From Microdochium bolleyi (lineage: Eukaryota > Ascomycota > Sordariomycetes > Xylariales > Microdochiaceae), in the NCBI GenBank assembly GCA_001566295.1, contig KQ964247.1, forward strand, positions 2,542,001-2,606,000: DNA of 64,000 nt, read 5' to 3'. The notes under the pieces are model-generated. The model was not told the origin of the DNA. It saw nothing but the letters and a program-made list of their open reading frames with translations, and searched no databases. This document shows, one piece after another, positions 10,278 to 22,932 of this stretch (positions within the stretch are counted from its first letter, which is position 1; each line of letters starts with the position of its first letter). A program made the translations under genes and the position numbers.

Positions 10278-13200
10278 ATGGTCTCCAGGTAAGCACCTTC
10301 CAACTTTAGCAGATCTCAGAGTCCAACATTTTACTAACCATGGTTTCAATATAGACTGGATCGTCTCGTGACGTAAGTTACACCGTCACAGCGGGTTCCC
10401 AAGGCAATTCAAGGACCAGGTGTTGGCTTTACCTTGGTGCCAAACGTGTCATTGCTTCTTCCGGACCGCTCTAACAGCCTCATAGGATCCTCGAGACTGG
10501 TAGTACGAAACTCATCCGCGACACTGCGGTCAATCAGCTCGCAGACTGGCAGAAACAGCAACCTGATGAGCTGTTCAACCTGCTCTCCAGAGTCGTGCCC
10601 TACCTTCGCCACAAAGAATGGGAGACCAGATCCACAGCGGCCAAGGCACTAGGGCGCATCATCGAGAATGCCGCTGCTTACGACCCAAACGAAGACGAAG
10701 ATCCGCTCGCCACCAAGAAGGAAGAGCCTAAGAAGGAAGAAGCCACGGAGAACGGCGCTGTGAAGAAGGAAGAGGACGAGGAAAGCGCCGTGGACCTCCC
10801 ATCCCAAAACTACTTTGATCCAGACACCCTTGACCTTCCCAACATCCTTCGTAATGGCAGGGAACTCCTCCGCACTGCGGGCATGGACTACGGCATCGGC
10901 GCCTTGGACCCGGCTGACAGACTGGCCCATCAGAAGAAGACGTTGCCTGGCCGACTGGGTTTGCTCGGCAGGCGGATCGAGGACGAAGAGATCACAGTCC
11001 TGGTGGAGAAGTCCACCACACCTCCAGAAGCTCGAGACTCAACCCCAATAAAGGGCTTGGCGCGCCAAGACAGCATTGCCAACTCGATAACTCCGTCAGC
11101 ACCTGAAGAGTCATCGGGCTTGAGCGCCCGGCAACTCAACGTGTTGAAGCGCAAGCGGAAGCGCGACGCACAGAAGGCTGCCCAAGGCAAGGGAGGGTTT
11201 GGAGATTTGTCCATTCGACGCTCCTTCACCGGAGGATCCGATGCCGCCGATGATACGCCAATGCCAGATGCCGAGTCGAAGAGGAACGGGAAATCGGACT
11301 ATCTCAATCTTGACCGCCCTGCGGACGTGGACGAAGACGCAAAAATTGTGTCCGAGTTCAAAGGCCCCGTCATCCCCATGAAATCAGAGATCGAGACTGA
11401 AAGCGAGCTCGAAGGTGCAGAATGGCCCTACGATCGGCTGTGCGAGTTCCTCAAGGTGGACATATTCGACACGCAATGGGAGGTGCGCCATGGCGCAGCC
11501 CTAGGCTTGCGTGAAATCCTGCGTGTTCACGGCGCTGGTGCAGGCCGCCTTAGGGGCAAGTCTCGTCAGGAAAACGATGCGCTCAACCGGAAGTGGCTCG
11601 ATGACATGGCGTGCCGGCTCTGCTGCGTCCTGATGCTCGACAGATTCACCGACTACGCTTCAGATACCTCTGTCGCACCCATCCGTGAGACGGTTGGGCA
11701 GTCTTTGGGCTCGTTCTTGAAGTATGTGCCCGAGGAGTCGGTGTACAGCATCTACCGGATCCTGCTCAGAATGGTGTTACAACAAGATCTAGGCCTTGAC
11801 CGTCCCGTGTGGGCTGTTTGCCACGGCGGCATGGTTGGGCTGCGCTATGTGGTCGCTGTGCGCAAAGATATGCTGCTTCAACACAACGACATGATAGACG
11901 GCATCGTTCAGGCAGTCATGAAAGGCCTCGGCGACCAGGACGACGATGTTCGATCGGTGAGCGCGGCGACGCTAATTCCAATGGCCCAGGAATTCGTCAA
12001 CCTCCGCCCAGGCGCCTTGGACCAGCTCATCAGCATCGTCTGGGAGAGTCTCTCAAGTCTTGGAGACGATCTGAGTGCAAGCACTGGCAAAATCATGGAC
12101 TTGCTAGCCACGCTCTGCAGCTTCCCGGAAGTTCTGCAGGCCATGAAGAAGTCTGCAGAGGTCGACGAGGAGCGATCCTTCACGCTTCTCGTGCCGCGCC
12201 TTTACCCATTTCTGCGCCATACCATCACTTCGGTGCGCCTTGCAGTTCTCAAGGCGCTTACAACCTTTGTCAACCTTGGCGAGGAGACTCAAGGCTGGCT
12301 CGATGGCAAGACATTGCGTCTAATCTTTCAAAACCTTCTGGTAGAACGAGACCTGGACACGCTGCGCATGTCCTTGCAGTTGTGGACAGCACTCGTCAAG
12401 TGCTTGGCCAAGAAGCCAGAGGTCCTCGCCAGCGAGTTCTCCGCCCATGTGAGTCCACTAATGCAACTCACTTTGCATCCAATTGGAATCTCTAGGCACC
12501 CGATTCCGATGAACGGGTCATTCTTCCAGAAGCCTTCGGGGGGCACATATACGGTACGGGGCTTTGTGCCTGTGCTGCAGCACGGCTCTTCCGATACCGA
12601 TGAGAGAGCTACTAAGAGGAGAAAGAAGCTCTCCAAGGCGGACGACATCCCCATCAGTACGCATTCTCATGATCTAGATGGTCACATGATGCAAGGTGAT
12701 GTAGATCTCGTCGGAATGGACATTCTCGTCCGGTCTCGCGTCTTCGCGGCCACGGCGATGGGCTTAATCATGGCCCATGTACCGTCGACAGCGCTGCCTG
12801 CCTACGACTCTACTCTTGTCACAGGGTTTTCGTCAGCATTCTCTTCGACACAGCTCACAGCATGCATTGTTGTCGACGAGTACGCTCGCAGCAGCAACGT
12901 AGCGGAACTGGACAACACGAGATACGTGACCGAGCTGCAACGGATGATTGAAGGCGAGCTGCCAGCACAATACCAGGATCTCGTCAACTACCTGCAACGA
13001 GTCCGCTCGCAGTGCCAACAGCTGCTGAACCTCTTCAGGGACCATGGCAAGATTGCGCAGCACAAACTGCCAGCTTTGGCCGTCCTTGTCCAAGGCGAAG
13101 CGGACGCTGGACCAACTGCTTTCTCGCTAGCAAGTGCTGAGAAGTGTCTAAACGAGGACTATGACAGGCTGAAACGTATCATGGCGCCAGCGCAACGCAT

Positions 13201-16200
13201 CACAGCGAGCCAGCAATTGAACGAAGCTCGCTCTGCCGCCAAGGTCACCATGGACGAAACCAGGACCGTGAAGGAGTCCCGGGATATCCGCATCAAGGCT
13301 GCAGCGGCATGTGCCCTGATTGCACTGAAGGTTCTGCCTAAGAAGCCCAGTCCTCTCATCAAGGGCATCATGGACAGCATCAAGCTGGAAGAGAACCAAC
13401 AGTTGCAAGGGCGCTCAGCTGAGACCATTGGCCGGCTCATCCAGCTCTTCACCGAAAAGGGTCGTCGTGGACCTGCGAATAAGGTTGTGGAAAATCTTGT
13501 CAAATTTTCCTGTGTGGAAGTGGCGGAGACACCCGAGTTCTCCGTCCATGCGCATCGGACCAACGTCGTTCTTTCCATGCTTAAGGAGGAAGATCGTGTT
13601 GAGCACGCAGACGCCGCCAAGTTCGCCCGGGAAGCCAAGGCTGCCCGCATCACGCGACGTGGAGCCAAGGAAGCACTCGAGATCCTTGCCCGATCTTTTG
13701 GTGCAACGGTCTTTGAGATAGTACCAAGCTTGCGGACCTTCATGGAAGAACCGCTGCAGAAGGCTTTCTCTGGAGACTTACCCGCTGAGGCGCGCGATTC
13801 TCAAAGCACGTTCGGTCAGGAAATTGTTGACGCCATGTCAGTCATCAGGACCATCACACCGACACTGCACGTGTCGCTGCACGAGTTTGTGATGCAGCAG
13901 GTACCCCTTGTGATCAAGGCGTTGCATTCTGAACTGTCCGTGTTCCGATACATGGCGGCGAAGTGTCTCGCAACGATCTGCAGTGTCATTACCGTGGAGG
14001 GCATGACGGCACTCGTGGAGAAGGTCTTGCCTTCGATTAGCAACCCATTGGATCTGCAGTTCCGCCAGGGAGCTACCGAGGTCATTTACCACCTCATTGC
14101 TGTCATGGGCGATGCCATCCTTCCTTATGTCATCTTCCTCATCGTCCCAGTCCTCGGGAGGATGAGCGACTCTGACAGCGATATCCGTTTGATTGCTACA
14201 ACGTCATTCGCAACGCTTGTCAAGTTGGTACCTCTCGAAGCAGGCATCCCGGACCCGCCCGGTCTCTCAGACGAGTTGCTCAAGGGCCGCGATCGTGAAC
14301 GCATGTTCATCTCCCAGTTGCTTGATCCGAAGAAGATCGAGCCATTCAAGATCCCGGTCGCCATCAACGCAGAGCTTCGCTCATACCAGCAAGATGGTGT
14401 CAACTGGCTCAACTTCCTCAACAAGTACCACCTGCACGGCATCCTCTGCGACGACATGGGCCTTGGCAAGACTTTACAAACCATTTGCATGGTGGCGAGT
14501 GATCATTATAACCGGCAAGAAGAATTCAAGAAAACAGGTGCTCCAGACTTCCGCAAGCTGCCCTCTGTCATTGTCTGCCCACCGACTCTGTCAGGTCACT
14601 GGCAGCAAGAGCTCAAGACATATGCCCCGTTCTTGGAAGTGGTGGCTTTTGTGGGGCCGCCCGCGGAACGGAGAGCAAAAGCTTCCAAGTTCGCTGCCGC
14701 GGATATTGTCATTACCTCCTACGAGGTGTGTCGCAACGACACAGAGTATCTCGAGAAACAGAACTGGAACTACGTGGTGCTCGACGAGGGTCATCTCATC
14801 AAAAACCCCAAAGCTAAGATCAGTGTCGCAGTCAAAAAGCTCCCAAGCAACCACCGCTTGATTCTCACGGGTACTCCTATCCAGAACAACGTCTTGGAGC
14901 TTTGGTCCCTGTTCGACTTCCTGATGCCAGGTTTCCTCGGCGCAGAGAAGGTATTCCTTGATCGTTTTGCGAAGCCTATCGCTGCCAGCCGATCGAGCAA
15001 GGCAGGCTCGAAGGAACAAGAAATTGGAGCACTGGCTATCGAGGCCCTTCACAAGCAGGTGCTCCCATTCTTGCTTCGCCGTCTCAAGGAGGAAGTGCTG
15101 GATGATCTGCCACCTAAGATTCTACAGAACTACTACTGCGACGTCAGTGACCTGCAGAGGAAGCTCTTTGATGATTTCACCAAGAAGCAGGGCAAGAAGC
15201 TGACCGAGGAGGCGGGACGAGACGACAAGGATGCAAAGACACACATCTTCCAGGCCCTGCAATACATGCGAAAGCTCTGCAACTCTCCCGCACTTGTCAT
15301 GACGCCTAACAACAAGCAGTACGAGGAGACACAGCGTGCTCTCGCCAGACAGAACACGAGGGTCGAGGACCCGATACATGCGCCCAAGCTAACGGCGCTG
15401 AGGGATCTCTTGGTCGACTGTGGTATCGGGACGGAAGGGGCTGATGCGAACGACCCACTGTACCAGCCCATCAAACCCCATCGCGCCCTCATCTTCTGCC
15501 AGATGAAGGAGATGCTGGATATGGTACAGAACACAGTGCTCAAGAGCATGCTTCCGTCGGTATCATACCTACGCCTTGATGGTTCCGTCGAAGCCAACAA
15601 GCGCCAGGATATTGTCAACACCTTCAACAAGGATCCATCATACGACTGCTTGCTCCTAACCACTAGTGTGGGAGGACTTGGCCTCAACCTTACGGGTGCG
15701 GACACCGTCATCTTCGTCGAGCACGACTGGAACCCGCAGAAGGATCTGCAGGCCATGGACCGCGCACATCGTATCGGCCAGAAGAAGGTCGTCAATGTCT
15801 ACAGACTAATCACCCGCGGCACCCTGGAGGAGAAGATTCTCAACTTGCAAGCATTCAAGATCAACATTGCTTCCACCGTCGTAAACCAACAGAACGCAGG
15901 TTTAGGCACAATGGTATGCTGCTACTCTCACTTTCGGCTGTCTCTACTCATTCTTTGATACTAACTCATGTGCTCCAGGATACGGATCAAATATTGGATC
16001 TCTTCAGCTTTGGGGACACAGGCGGGAACCTTTTAACAGACAAGTCACAAGGAGCGGTCGATGGCCGTGAGGAAGATCTGGTCGATGACGAGACGGGCGA
16101 TGTTCGTGCTCCTGGGAAGAAGGCTTGGATGGAGGACCTGGGCGAGCTGCTGCACTCAGAGAACCAGTACGAGGAAAGCTTTGACCTCGATGGTTTCCTA

Positions 16201-16215
16201 AAGCAGATGGGCTAG
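10278..16215 (+). CDS. MOT1: TBP-removing Swi2/Snf2 ATPase Mot1
   Basis: Mot1 uses ATP to strip TATA-binding protein from DNA and so redistributes TBP in the nucleus. Exons 10278-10288, 10355-10372, 10486-15913 and 15979-16215 give 1897 residues. The first two coding exons are only 11 and 18 nt; joined they read MVSRLDRLVTILETGSTKL, the conserved Mot1 start. The N-terminal half is a HEAT-repeat array with the PIGISRHPIPM block near residue 660. A charged insertion of E/K runs lies at about residues 75-110. The ATPase has motif I DDMGLGKT (K1338), motif II DEGH (D1443), and the helicase C half ending DRAHRIGQKKVV. The C-terminus keeps the Mot1 tail QNAGLGTMDTDQILDLF. Intron 1 carries a perfect TACTAAC branch site at 10332-10338. 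Confidence 0.96.
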
Positions 16216-17557
16216 GGTAGCCATGCATCTAAGCATATGTGCAGCGCCTCCTGGTTTAAAGGGTCGACATGCGTGCGAGGGGTACGGCGCACACATCACA
16301 TTATCTTTGTAACAGTACATTCAGCATACATAGGCGCTAGAAAACGTCTTACGGGACGCCTGGAGTTTGCTTGTGAGGGCCATGTGCCCTGAACTGGCGG
16401 GATAATTGGAATCTTACAGATATTGTTTTTCGACATCTGACGCGATGACCGGTGAAGCACAGTCATGAATGTTTGAAAACGGCATGCTATGCTCTGCACG
16501 GGTACTGATTCGAAACAATCGTGGAGACCGATGTTCGCAGTGTCATCGTGGCGGCGACGAGCAATTAGATCTTCTTCAGCTTCTTCAGCACGAGCTCAGA
16601 CCCGCTTCTCCCGCGGCGATCAGCAATCGGTGGTGTCTGTTACTCTCTATTATGTATTGCTGCTATCCCCCCCGGGACGGTGTGCTCATTCGGCACTTCA
16701 CGGTCAACTAGACCTCATTTGTGATGTCAGGCTGTCCGTCGTACAGGCAAGTTCCACCAAAAGGAAAGACATAGGGCAACACCGACAATTCACAAATCTA
16801 TGTCCATTCACCATTATCGGGGAGACGGTGATCCCGGAAGTGGCGATTCGATTCAAGGCATCGAGCGTGTCACCTGACTCCAAGTCAGACGATTCATCTG
16901 GACATGAGGCTGATGACTAGCCATGCGTGCCTTCTCGTTCTACTCGTCGTAATCGCCACCAAGAGTGCGCCCCGGGCACATCGGAGACGGTATCCGAGAA
17001 GCTGGAGCAGCAGCGAGGCCTGGTATGTCGACCCGAGAAGCAACTCTTTGCCAGGACATTGCAACTCTCAAGAGCCTGCCGATGTGCTCTGATCAGGACC
17101 TTGACAATAGACCGATGCTACATATTCTTCACCAGATCAAAGGCACATCCAGAACCGAAATCGAACAGACAAACTATTCCTATCTGCTCCACGACTCGGT
17201 ATCTTGAGTACAAACAGAACGGTCTTGAGGAAGGTAACCTGGTTCATACAGCCACCACCTTGCACCCCAACTGGCACCCCCAACTATTCCAGTAACCGAC
17301 AACCCTGGGCAAGAAATGGGTCACTTGACAAAGTCGTACAAAGTCCAAACACCTCTAACGTCCTTGCATCAGGTCCAGAAAGGACGCAGTCCTCACGAGA
17401 ACATCACCAGCGGACTACGCGTCTGTCCGGAGACAAGACGTACCGGAGCACATAGCCCCCAGGACGAGCCGTCCACCCCTCAGTGCAAGTCTCGATCACC
17501 TCGTTTGTTGAACACCACTCCCAAGCTACATTCATCACGATATAAGAGTCCATAATC
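16216..17557. other. Spacer MOT1 / unknown gene (1.3 kb)
   Basis: Reading frames here reach only about 140 codons and show no recognisable domain. This interval should contain the MOT1 3' UTR and the promoter and leader of the gene at 17558. A TATAAG at 17541-17546 lies only about 15 bp before that gene's ATG, which is too close to act as its TATA box if this ATG is used. Confidence 0.5.
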
Positions 17558-19243
17558 ATGGATCCTCATCCTAGTAGCGACAACCCCCCTAGTAATAGCG
17601 AGACCGACGATGACCTCGTACAGGCCATCTCCACGGGCAAGCGCCGCAGGAGGATCAGCCACGCCGGCCGTCCCGCCATGACGCAGCCTGGCAGTGTGCT
17701 TGCCGGTCAGGTGTGCAGGAAGCGGCCGCGGCTTCTGCCTGACATTGAATTTGATAACCATCGCCGAGCCAGTTCCGATGGGCCGCAGCGTGACTCATCG
17801 CCGGTCGAAGGCGAGTCCGGGCAGGGTGAACCTGGATCCGCATATGTCGACCCGCTGATAGCCATCATCAGGAACTGCGGCGGCCCGCGGCACCCGGAGG
17901 ATGATCAGCCCGAGAGAGAGGAGGAGAAGAAGCCAGTTCTGGACAGCAACCGCAGCAACGTTGGCGATGACGAAACGAAGAGAAGCAATGCACAGATCGA
18001 AGGGCTGCTATTGATCTTGCTCGACGTCTGGGACACCCTGACACCGTCGCACCGCAACACTCTTGCGAACGCGTACAACGAGCGCTACGAGGCGCGCCTG
18101 CTGGAGCAGAGCCATGCTGTAGCCACAGCAGCTGCGGAACATGATGATGCCCTCGCTGATGGCAAGCAGGCGAATACGGTGACGCTGCACTCAAGCATTG
18201 CCCGTGCCAGACACGACCTCGACAGCCAGCTCTACCAAGCCCGTAGACACCTGCTGCCCACGCTCGAGGACGCGCAGATCCTCGCTTTGATGAGCAGCGC
18301 AGAGCGAGTTCGATCTGGGAGATACGTCATCAGGGTCGCCACGTCGACCAAGCAAGCGGTTGATCCTACTCGGCTAGAGTATGCCACTGCCCCGGAGACA
18401 TTTGCTGACTTGTGCCGTGCCCGCATCGTCCTACGCAGACACATCAGGAAGCAGAGAGAGCTCGACAAAACGTGCTCGTGTAATCCCGATCCGGAACTTG
18501 CGGAGATCCGGACAGGCCCAGACAAGTACAAACAGAGTAGCAAGCAACGACCTGGGAAGAACAAGTGTTGGATCAAGGAGTTCAAAGGCGACTTGAATCC
18601 ACACATGTTTGACATTTTCGAGAAGAGACACCACGAGAGAAGGTTCACATACTGGTACATTGACACTGAGTCCGATCGGGATCCCGGCAATGACCAGAGA
18701 TTGCAAGGTTCAAAACGGAGAGCCGACACTCGAGGAGATGCGATAAAGAAGCATCGCGATACTGGACTGTACGTGGTCAGTGGATATCTGTATACAGCCG
18801 CGTCGAACCCTCACAGATCGCCAGAGGCCGAGAGCGCAAGAACCGACGACCAGCAAGGCCAGCGCCAGGACCGACAACCACCGCCATCACCTACGATGAG
18901 CACCGCGCGGCTGCCGACGTCAGTCTGGACATCTCTGGATCGTGCTAATCAGGCCGCATTTGCGCTCGCCAGAGCAAATACAGAGGTCGACGCATTGACG
19001 GCGGACGACATGGACGCGAAGGCCTGGGAGACGCTAATGAAGCCTGCCCTGTGCCAGGCGTGGCAGAGGACGCAGACTGGCGAAGATACACTATTCGAAT
19101 GCACCTTGGACATTCCGGACGTTCTTCGGGACAGGCTTGGGTACGACGCCATTGGTGTCGAGGTGGCCTGGGTAGAGCCAGGTCGGGGAGCCAACAAGAA
19201 GACGCCGATGGGTCTCACTCTCGCTGAGCTGCCGAAGGTTTAG
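17558..19243 (+). CDS. Unrecognised protein, 561 residues, nuclear-looking
   Basis: I do not recognise this protein. It is a single open frame of 561 codons on the plus strand with a sensible ATG. Residues 25-35 carry a basic cluster (GKRRRRISHAGRP) that could be a nuclear localisation signal. Residues 60-130 are polar and probably disordered. A helical stretch (about 145-250) includes LLLILLDVWDTLTPSHRNTL and repeated R/E/A-rich helices. A compact segment at about 325-370 is rich in aromatic and basic residues (NKCWIKEFKGDLNPHMFDIF). Near the end, YVVSGYLYTAAS and VWTSLDRANQAAFALA followed by a Trp-rich segment resemble a small alpha/beta module common in uncharacterised fungal proteins, but that is only an impression. 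No signal peptide or membrane span is seen. Probably a lineage-restricted gene. Confidence 0.7.
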   Translation: MDPHPSSDNPPSNSETDDDLVQAISTGKRRRRISHAGRPAMTQPGSVLAGQVCRKRPRLLPDIEFDNHRRASSDGPQRDSSPVEGESGQGEPGSAYVDPLIAIIRNCGGPRHPEDDQPEREEEKKPVLDSNRSNVGDDETKRSNAQIEGLLLILLDVWDTLTPSHRNTLANAYNERYEARLLEQSHAVATAAAEHDDALADGKQANTVTLHSSIARARHDLDSQLYQARRHLLPTLEDAQILALMSSAERVRSGRYVIRVATSTKQAVDPTRLEYATAPETFADLCRARIVLRRHIRKQRELDKTCSCNPDPELAEIRTGPDKYKQSSKQRPGKNKCWIKEFKGDLNPHMFDIFEKRHHERRFTYWYIDTESDRDPGNDQRLQGSKRRADTRGDAIKKHRDTGLYVVSGYLYTAASNPHRSPEAESARTDDQQGQRQDRQPPPSPTMSTARLPTSVWTSLDRANQAAFALARANTEVDALTADDMDAKAWETLMKPALCQAWQRTQTGEDTLFECTLDIPDVLRDRLGYDAIGVEVAWVEPGRGANKKTPMGLTLAELPKV

Positions 19244-21036
19244 GTTGCTGAGAATAGACATCGATCATTGATGACCATTTTTCTGCGTGGCACTCGTGTA
19301 AGCTGTGGCTGTGACGTGGTTTAGCCCGGGCTCTAAAGGATCCCAGTGACTGCCCGTACTTTACTTGCAGCACAAGAGGACGGCTTTTCCACGGAGGGCA
19401 TCTTCTGGATCATGGTGGGGATGGAGAGGGTCAGCCGGGCGTTTAAAGTGCAAGAATGGGGACAACCAAAGTCCGTGGGTCAATCAATCATGGGGAAAGT
19501 CTTGGTCGCAGCGACTTCAGGCACCAGACCACGCCATGGCCGCGCCTCCCAGGTCAACGTGTATGCGAGCTAGCAGACCTCGAAACCAAGTACGTCGTAA
19601 CTATCTCTTTGAGCGTTCCACTCGATCCTAGAGCAATGCAGATGTGCCCAGACATGCGTGGTCTTGTCCTGTCCGACAAGCATTCTCAGCTGGCTGCAAT
19701 GCCGATCTCTGCACCCCACCGTCGTCGGGGTCGCGTCGTCTGGAGTCAACGAGGGGTCTCGTTCTCGGTGGCCCAGCTTTGACGTCAACGGACGGTCCTG
19801 GAGGCTTTAATGTTCGGCCAGGCTCTCCTAGTGCCGGACTGCGTAGACCACACCTCCACGGAGGCTTGTCGTCACTGTTTTTTGTTTCCGATTGCAGGGC
19901 ACTTGCGGCCCTCCCTCCGTCAATCTGACGATACTTGGACAGGCCTATTGCCAAGCATACCCTCGAGTATTTGTGTGCACATCGGGGTGGGTGTCGGAGG
20001 ACAAGGACTATTAGGGCGGTTGGAAGTTGCCCGTGACTTGTGAGGCTGGCCCGCTGACAACCTGCAGCCAGGGCTCCCTTGCGTCCCCAGGCTGCCTTCC
20101 GCCACTTGACCTGCACTGGCACGGTCGGCGATGCCTAAGTGGCCGTAGCACAGGCCTTGTCCGGGGACCAAGCATCATTACCTCTGCCTGCCCGTCGTCG
20201 TGTGTTTTGTGTTTTTGAATCTGCACAGCGATCAGCAGTGTGGCCAGGAGTACAGCGAGCCCCTCTCAAGACCTACGCAGGTTTCAAAGAAGCTCGACCG
20301 TTGTGTGCACAGCGAAAGTCTGGACCGTCCGTTGCACGCGATAGCCCACTCACACCCATTCGACTTTCCCGCCTCCTCCCTTCAAGGGTCCGACCTGCAA
20401 GTCTCGAATAGCGCTGCCAGAGCTGGGCTAGACCTCGTCATCCGACCGGGCTTGCGTCGACGACTTCCCGCTCGTTCTCTCTTGCCTTGCTCTGTCTTTG
20501 ATTGTTTCTTCTGGTAATCAATCCGCCTTCTTCTGTAAACTACCTCCCATCGTTCGGTTTCGAGCCTTGTCGACCCCCTTTCCGCCTCACCACCAGGCTC
20601 GAGTTCCTCGCGGCATAGCGGCACTGGGCCTCGAGACGTCCTGTCCCCCTTTCTCGAATCGTCCATACCGGTGGTTCATCGATACTGCGTCCGCATCCCT
20701 CACCGCCCGAGCCTGCACGATACTCGGGTTCGAGTAGAGGTTGTCACTTGCGGCAGAAGCGCATCCTTCCGTGACGCGTGGTGTGCGCTGATCTCCCACA
20801 CCCCACGGCGTCCTCAAGCTGTGGATTTGGCCATCGCCTCTGTCTGGACCTTTCTGCCTGCTTGGGTGTTGCATTGGACCACAATCTTGTTTTCGAGAGC
20901 CTCCAGGGCTGTTTTTGGGTGCTGACCAGGTCAATCCTGCCTCCTGCCCACTGTCTGCCTTGAACAGGTGCTCGGGCGCCTGCCTGCCTGCACCCAGCAG
21001 CACAAACCCCACCCAGGCGTCACAGTCGATCTCCCA
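19244..21036. other. Spacer and long leader before the FHA-RING gene (1.8 kb)
   Basis: No gene is supported. The last 700 bp (about 20340-21036) become strongly pyrimidine- and C-rich on the plus strand, as in long leaders of regulated fungal genes. The frame just upstream of the FHA-RING ATG is open in phase but has no in-frame ATG. Confidence 0.5.
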
Positions 21037-22932
21037 ATGTTCACCACGCCTGCATCATCCGTGGGCGCTTTGCCTTCCTCCCAAACCACATCATCACCAG
21101 CTTCAGCAGCCCCTGCCCGCCGGCACAGTCGACTGCGCGGCCTTATCCACCTGCGCAGCTATACTCAGCCCCTCTCCTACGACTCCGACAACACCTCGTC
21201 CGCCCGTCAGCCCGTGTCCTCGCCTGGAAGACCCTCGACCCTGACCAGGACCCGCAGCGCGGTAGACAGCCCGACATCGTTCCACAGCGAGCCTGCTCGT
21301 ACCCTCGACTCTCCTAACACTGTGAACGGCTCGACGACACGAGCCGCCGGCACCTTACTGAGCAGTCGCCTTTCCTTGGAACGCGGCCACGACGCATTGC
21401 AAACGACATACGTCGCTGCCCCTGCTGCACCGACAGTCTCACCAACGACTGCACAAGGCCGCCTTGACAACAACCCGCTCCCAGCAAGCGCCAGCCAGGC
21501 TGTTCGTGCTTCCGCTCCGAACGAGGAAGCCCCGCTATCTGCCAACATGACCCGGTCGCGGTCAGCAACCACGGGAGATGCTTCCCCTGAGGCTCTCCCC
21601 AGCTTGCGTCTTACCTCGTTCTTCGACGCGAGGTCTAATCGACCTTCCCTGACCTTCACGCCGGTCTCACGCACGCTGCCGACCGGAACCGAAGTCATCA
21701 AGGTTGGACGTTACTCTGAGCGGGAGAACCAGGTCGTCATACCTACCAACATTCCGTCTGCTGCTCCCGTGGGGTTCAAAAGCAAGGTTGTCAGCCGGCG
21801 GCACTGCGAGTTCTGGCACGAGGATGGTAGGTGGTACGTCAAAGACGTGAAGAGTTCGTCAGGAACGTTCCTGAACCACATTAGGCTCAGCGCCCCGGGC
21901 ACTGAGTCGAAACCTTACCCTCTGAACGATGGAGATATCGTGCAGCTCGGCATAGATTTCAAGGGAGGCGAAGAGATGATCTACCGGTGTGTCAAGATGC
22001 GTGTGGAGCTTAACCGTGGTTGGCAGTCAAAGCCAAACACCTTCAAGTACGTTATAGTGTGCCCCTTTCCTTCCACGTTCAAGTCTTTCGTTGGCAGGCC
22101 GCATCTGCGCCGTTGAATGCATACTAATTGGCTCGAACAGCATGGCCACGCATCAAAGGTTGAGAAACATGACGAACGCCTCGAGCACCTCCGCCGCGTC
22201 GCACGCACAAGACTGTTCAATCTGTCTCAACAACATCGCAGTAAGTGTCCTGCTCTTCTGCTTGTTCTGTCTTTGGAGGCCCCCCTACTGACGATGCTGT
22301 AGCCGTGTCAATCACTCTTTGTGGCCCCTTGCTCTCACACGTGGCACTATAAGTGTATTCGAGAACTTCTCATGGGCCCATCCTACCCGATCTTCATGTG
22401 CCCGAACTGTCGAGCTGCCACAGACCTCGATGCGGACGTCGAAGAACCACCAGAGGAATGGCAACAACTTGATTCTGGCGTGGAGGACGTCCACGAAGAG
22501 AACGCCGAGCCATCCGCGTCCCCCGACGCCATTATGGAGAACACAAACGAGACGAATGCCAGCGTAGCGCAGCCGGACTCACCCATGGATGCCGAGACTT
22601 CTGGGGCCGCCGAGGACACTGGTGACATGACGATGCGGTTTGACCGCCACAGTCCACCCCGGAACTTGTCGTCACCTCCACTGGCCATCCCAGGTGTTGG
22701 GCCATCTCACCCTCCACGCGCAGGCTCATCGAGAGACGACGGTACGGGACGTCGACGGACACCATCGCCCAAAAGCGCCTCGCTCGCTGTCGTGACGGAA
22801 GGGCCACTGACTCCACGTAATGACGCTGGACCCTGGGTGTTTGATGGAAATCCGGCTCGAGTCAGCCAGGACGTGCCCCGGCCCAATGCCATGAGCAGCT
22901 TAGATGCTGCTGCGTCCGAGCGACAGAGCTAG
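21037..22932 (+). CDS. dma1: FHA-RING E3 ubiquitin ligase, Dma1/CHFR type
   Basis: This protein pairs a phosphothreonine-reading FHA domain with a RING-H2 ubiquitin ligase, the layout of yeast Dma1/Dma2, which act in mitotic checkpoint and septation control. Exons 21037-22046, 22141-22240 and 22303-22932 give 579 residues. Residues 1-190 are Ser/Thr/Pro-rich. The FHA domain runs from about 220 to 325 with VGRYS, SRRHCEF (phospho-binding S-x-x-H core) and SSGTFLNH. The RING has all eight ligands: C362, C365, C380, H382, H385, C388, C403 and C406 (C3H2C3). The tail is acidic, then Ser/Pro-rich. Introns are 94 nt (branch TACTAAT) and 62 nt, the second splitting the RING between its second and third ligands. 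The start is the first in-frame ATG. Confidence 0.9.

Noticed and set aside
12449..12495. Intron-like segment in MOT1 (GTGAGT to TCTAG, 47 nt)
   Set aside because: The bases encode LTLHPIGISR, part of a block conserved in Mot1 proteins, and removing 47 nt would break the frame.
14193..14861. Second plus-strand frame of 222 codons inside MOT1
   Set aside because: It is a shifted-frame shadow of the Mot1 ATPase domain.
17541..17546. TATAAG just before the 561-residue gene
   Set aside because: It is about 15 bp before the ATG, too close to act as a TATA box for that start; it is more likely chance.
20701..20745. Possible tRNA T-arm (ACTCGGGTTCGAGTAGAG)
   Set aside because: The bases flanking the TTCGA loop do not pair as a five-base T stem and no acceptor or anticodon arm surrounds it.
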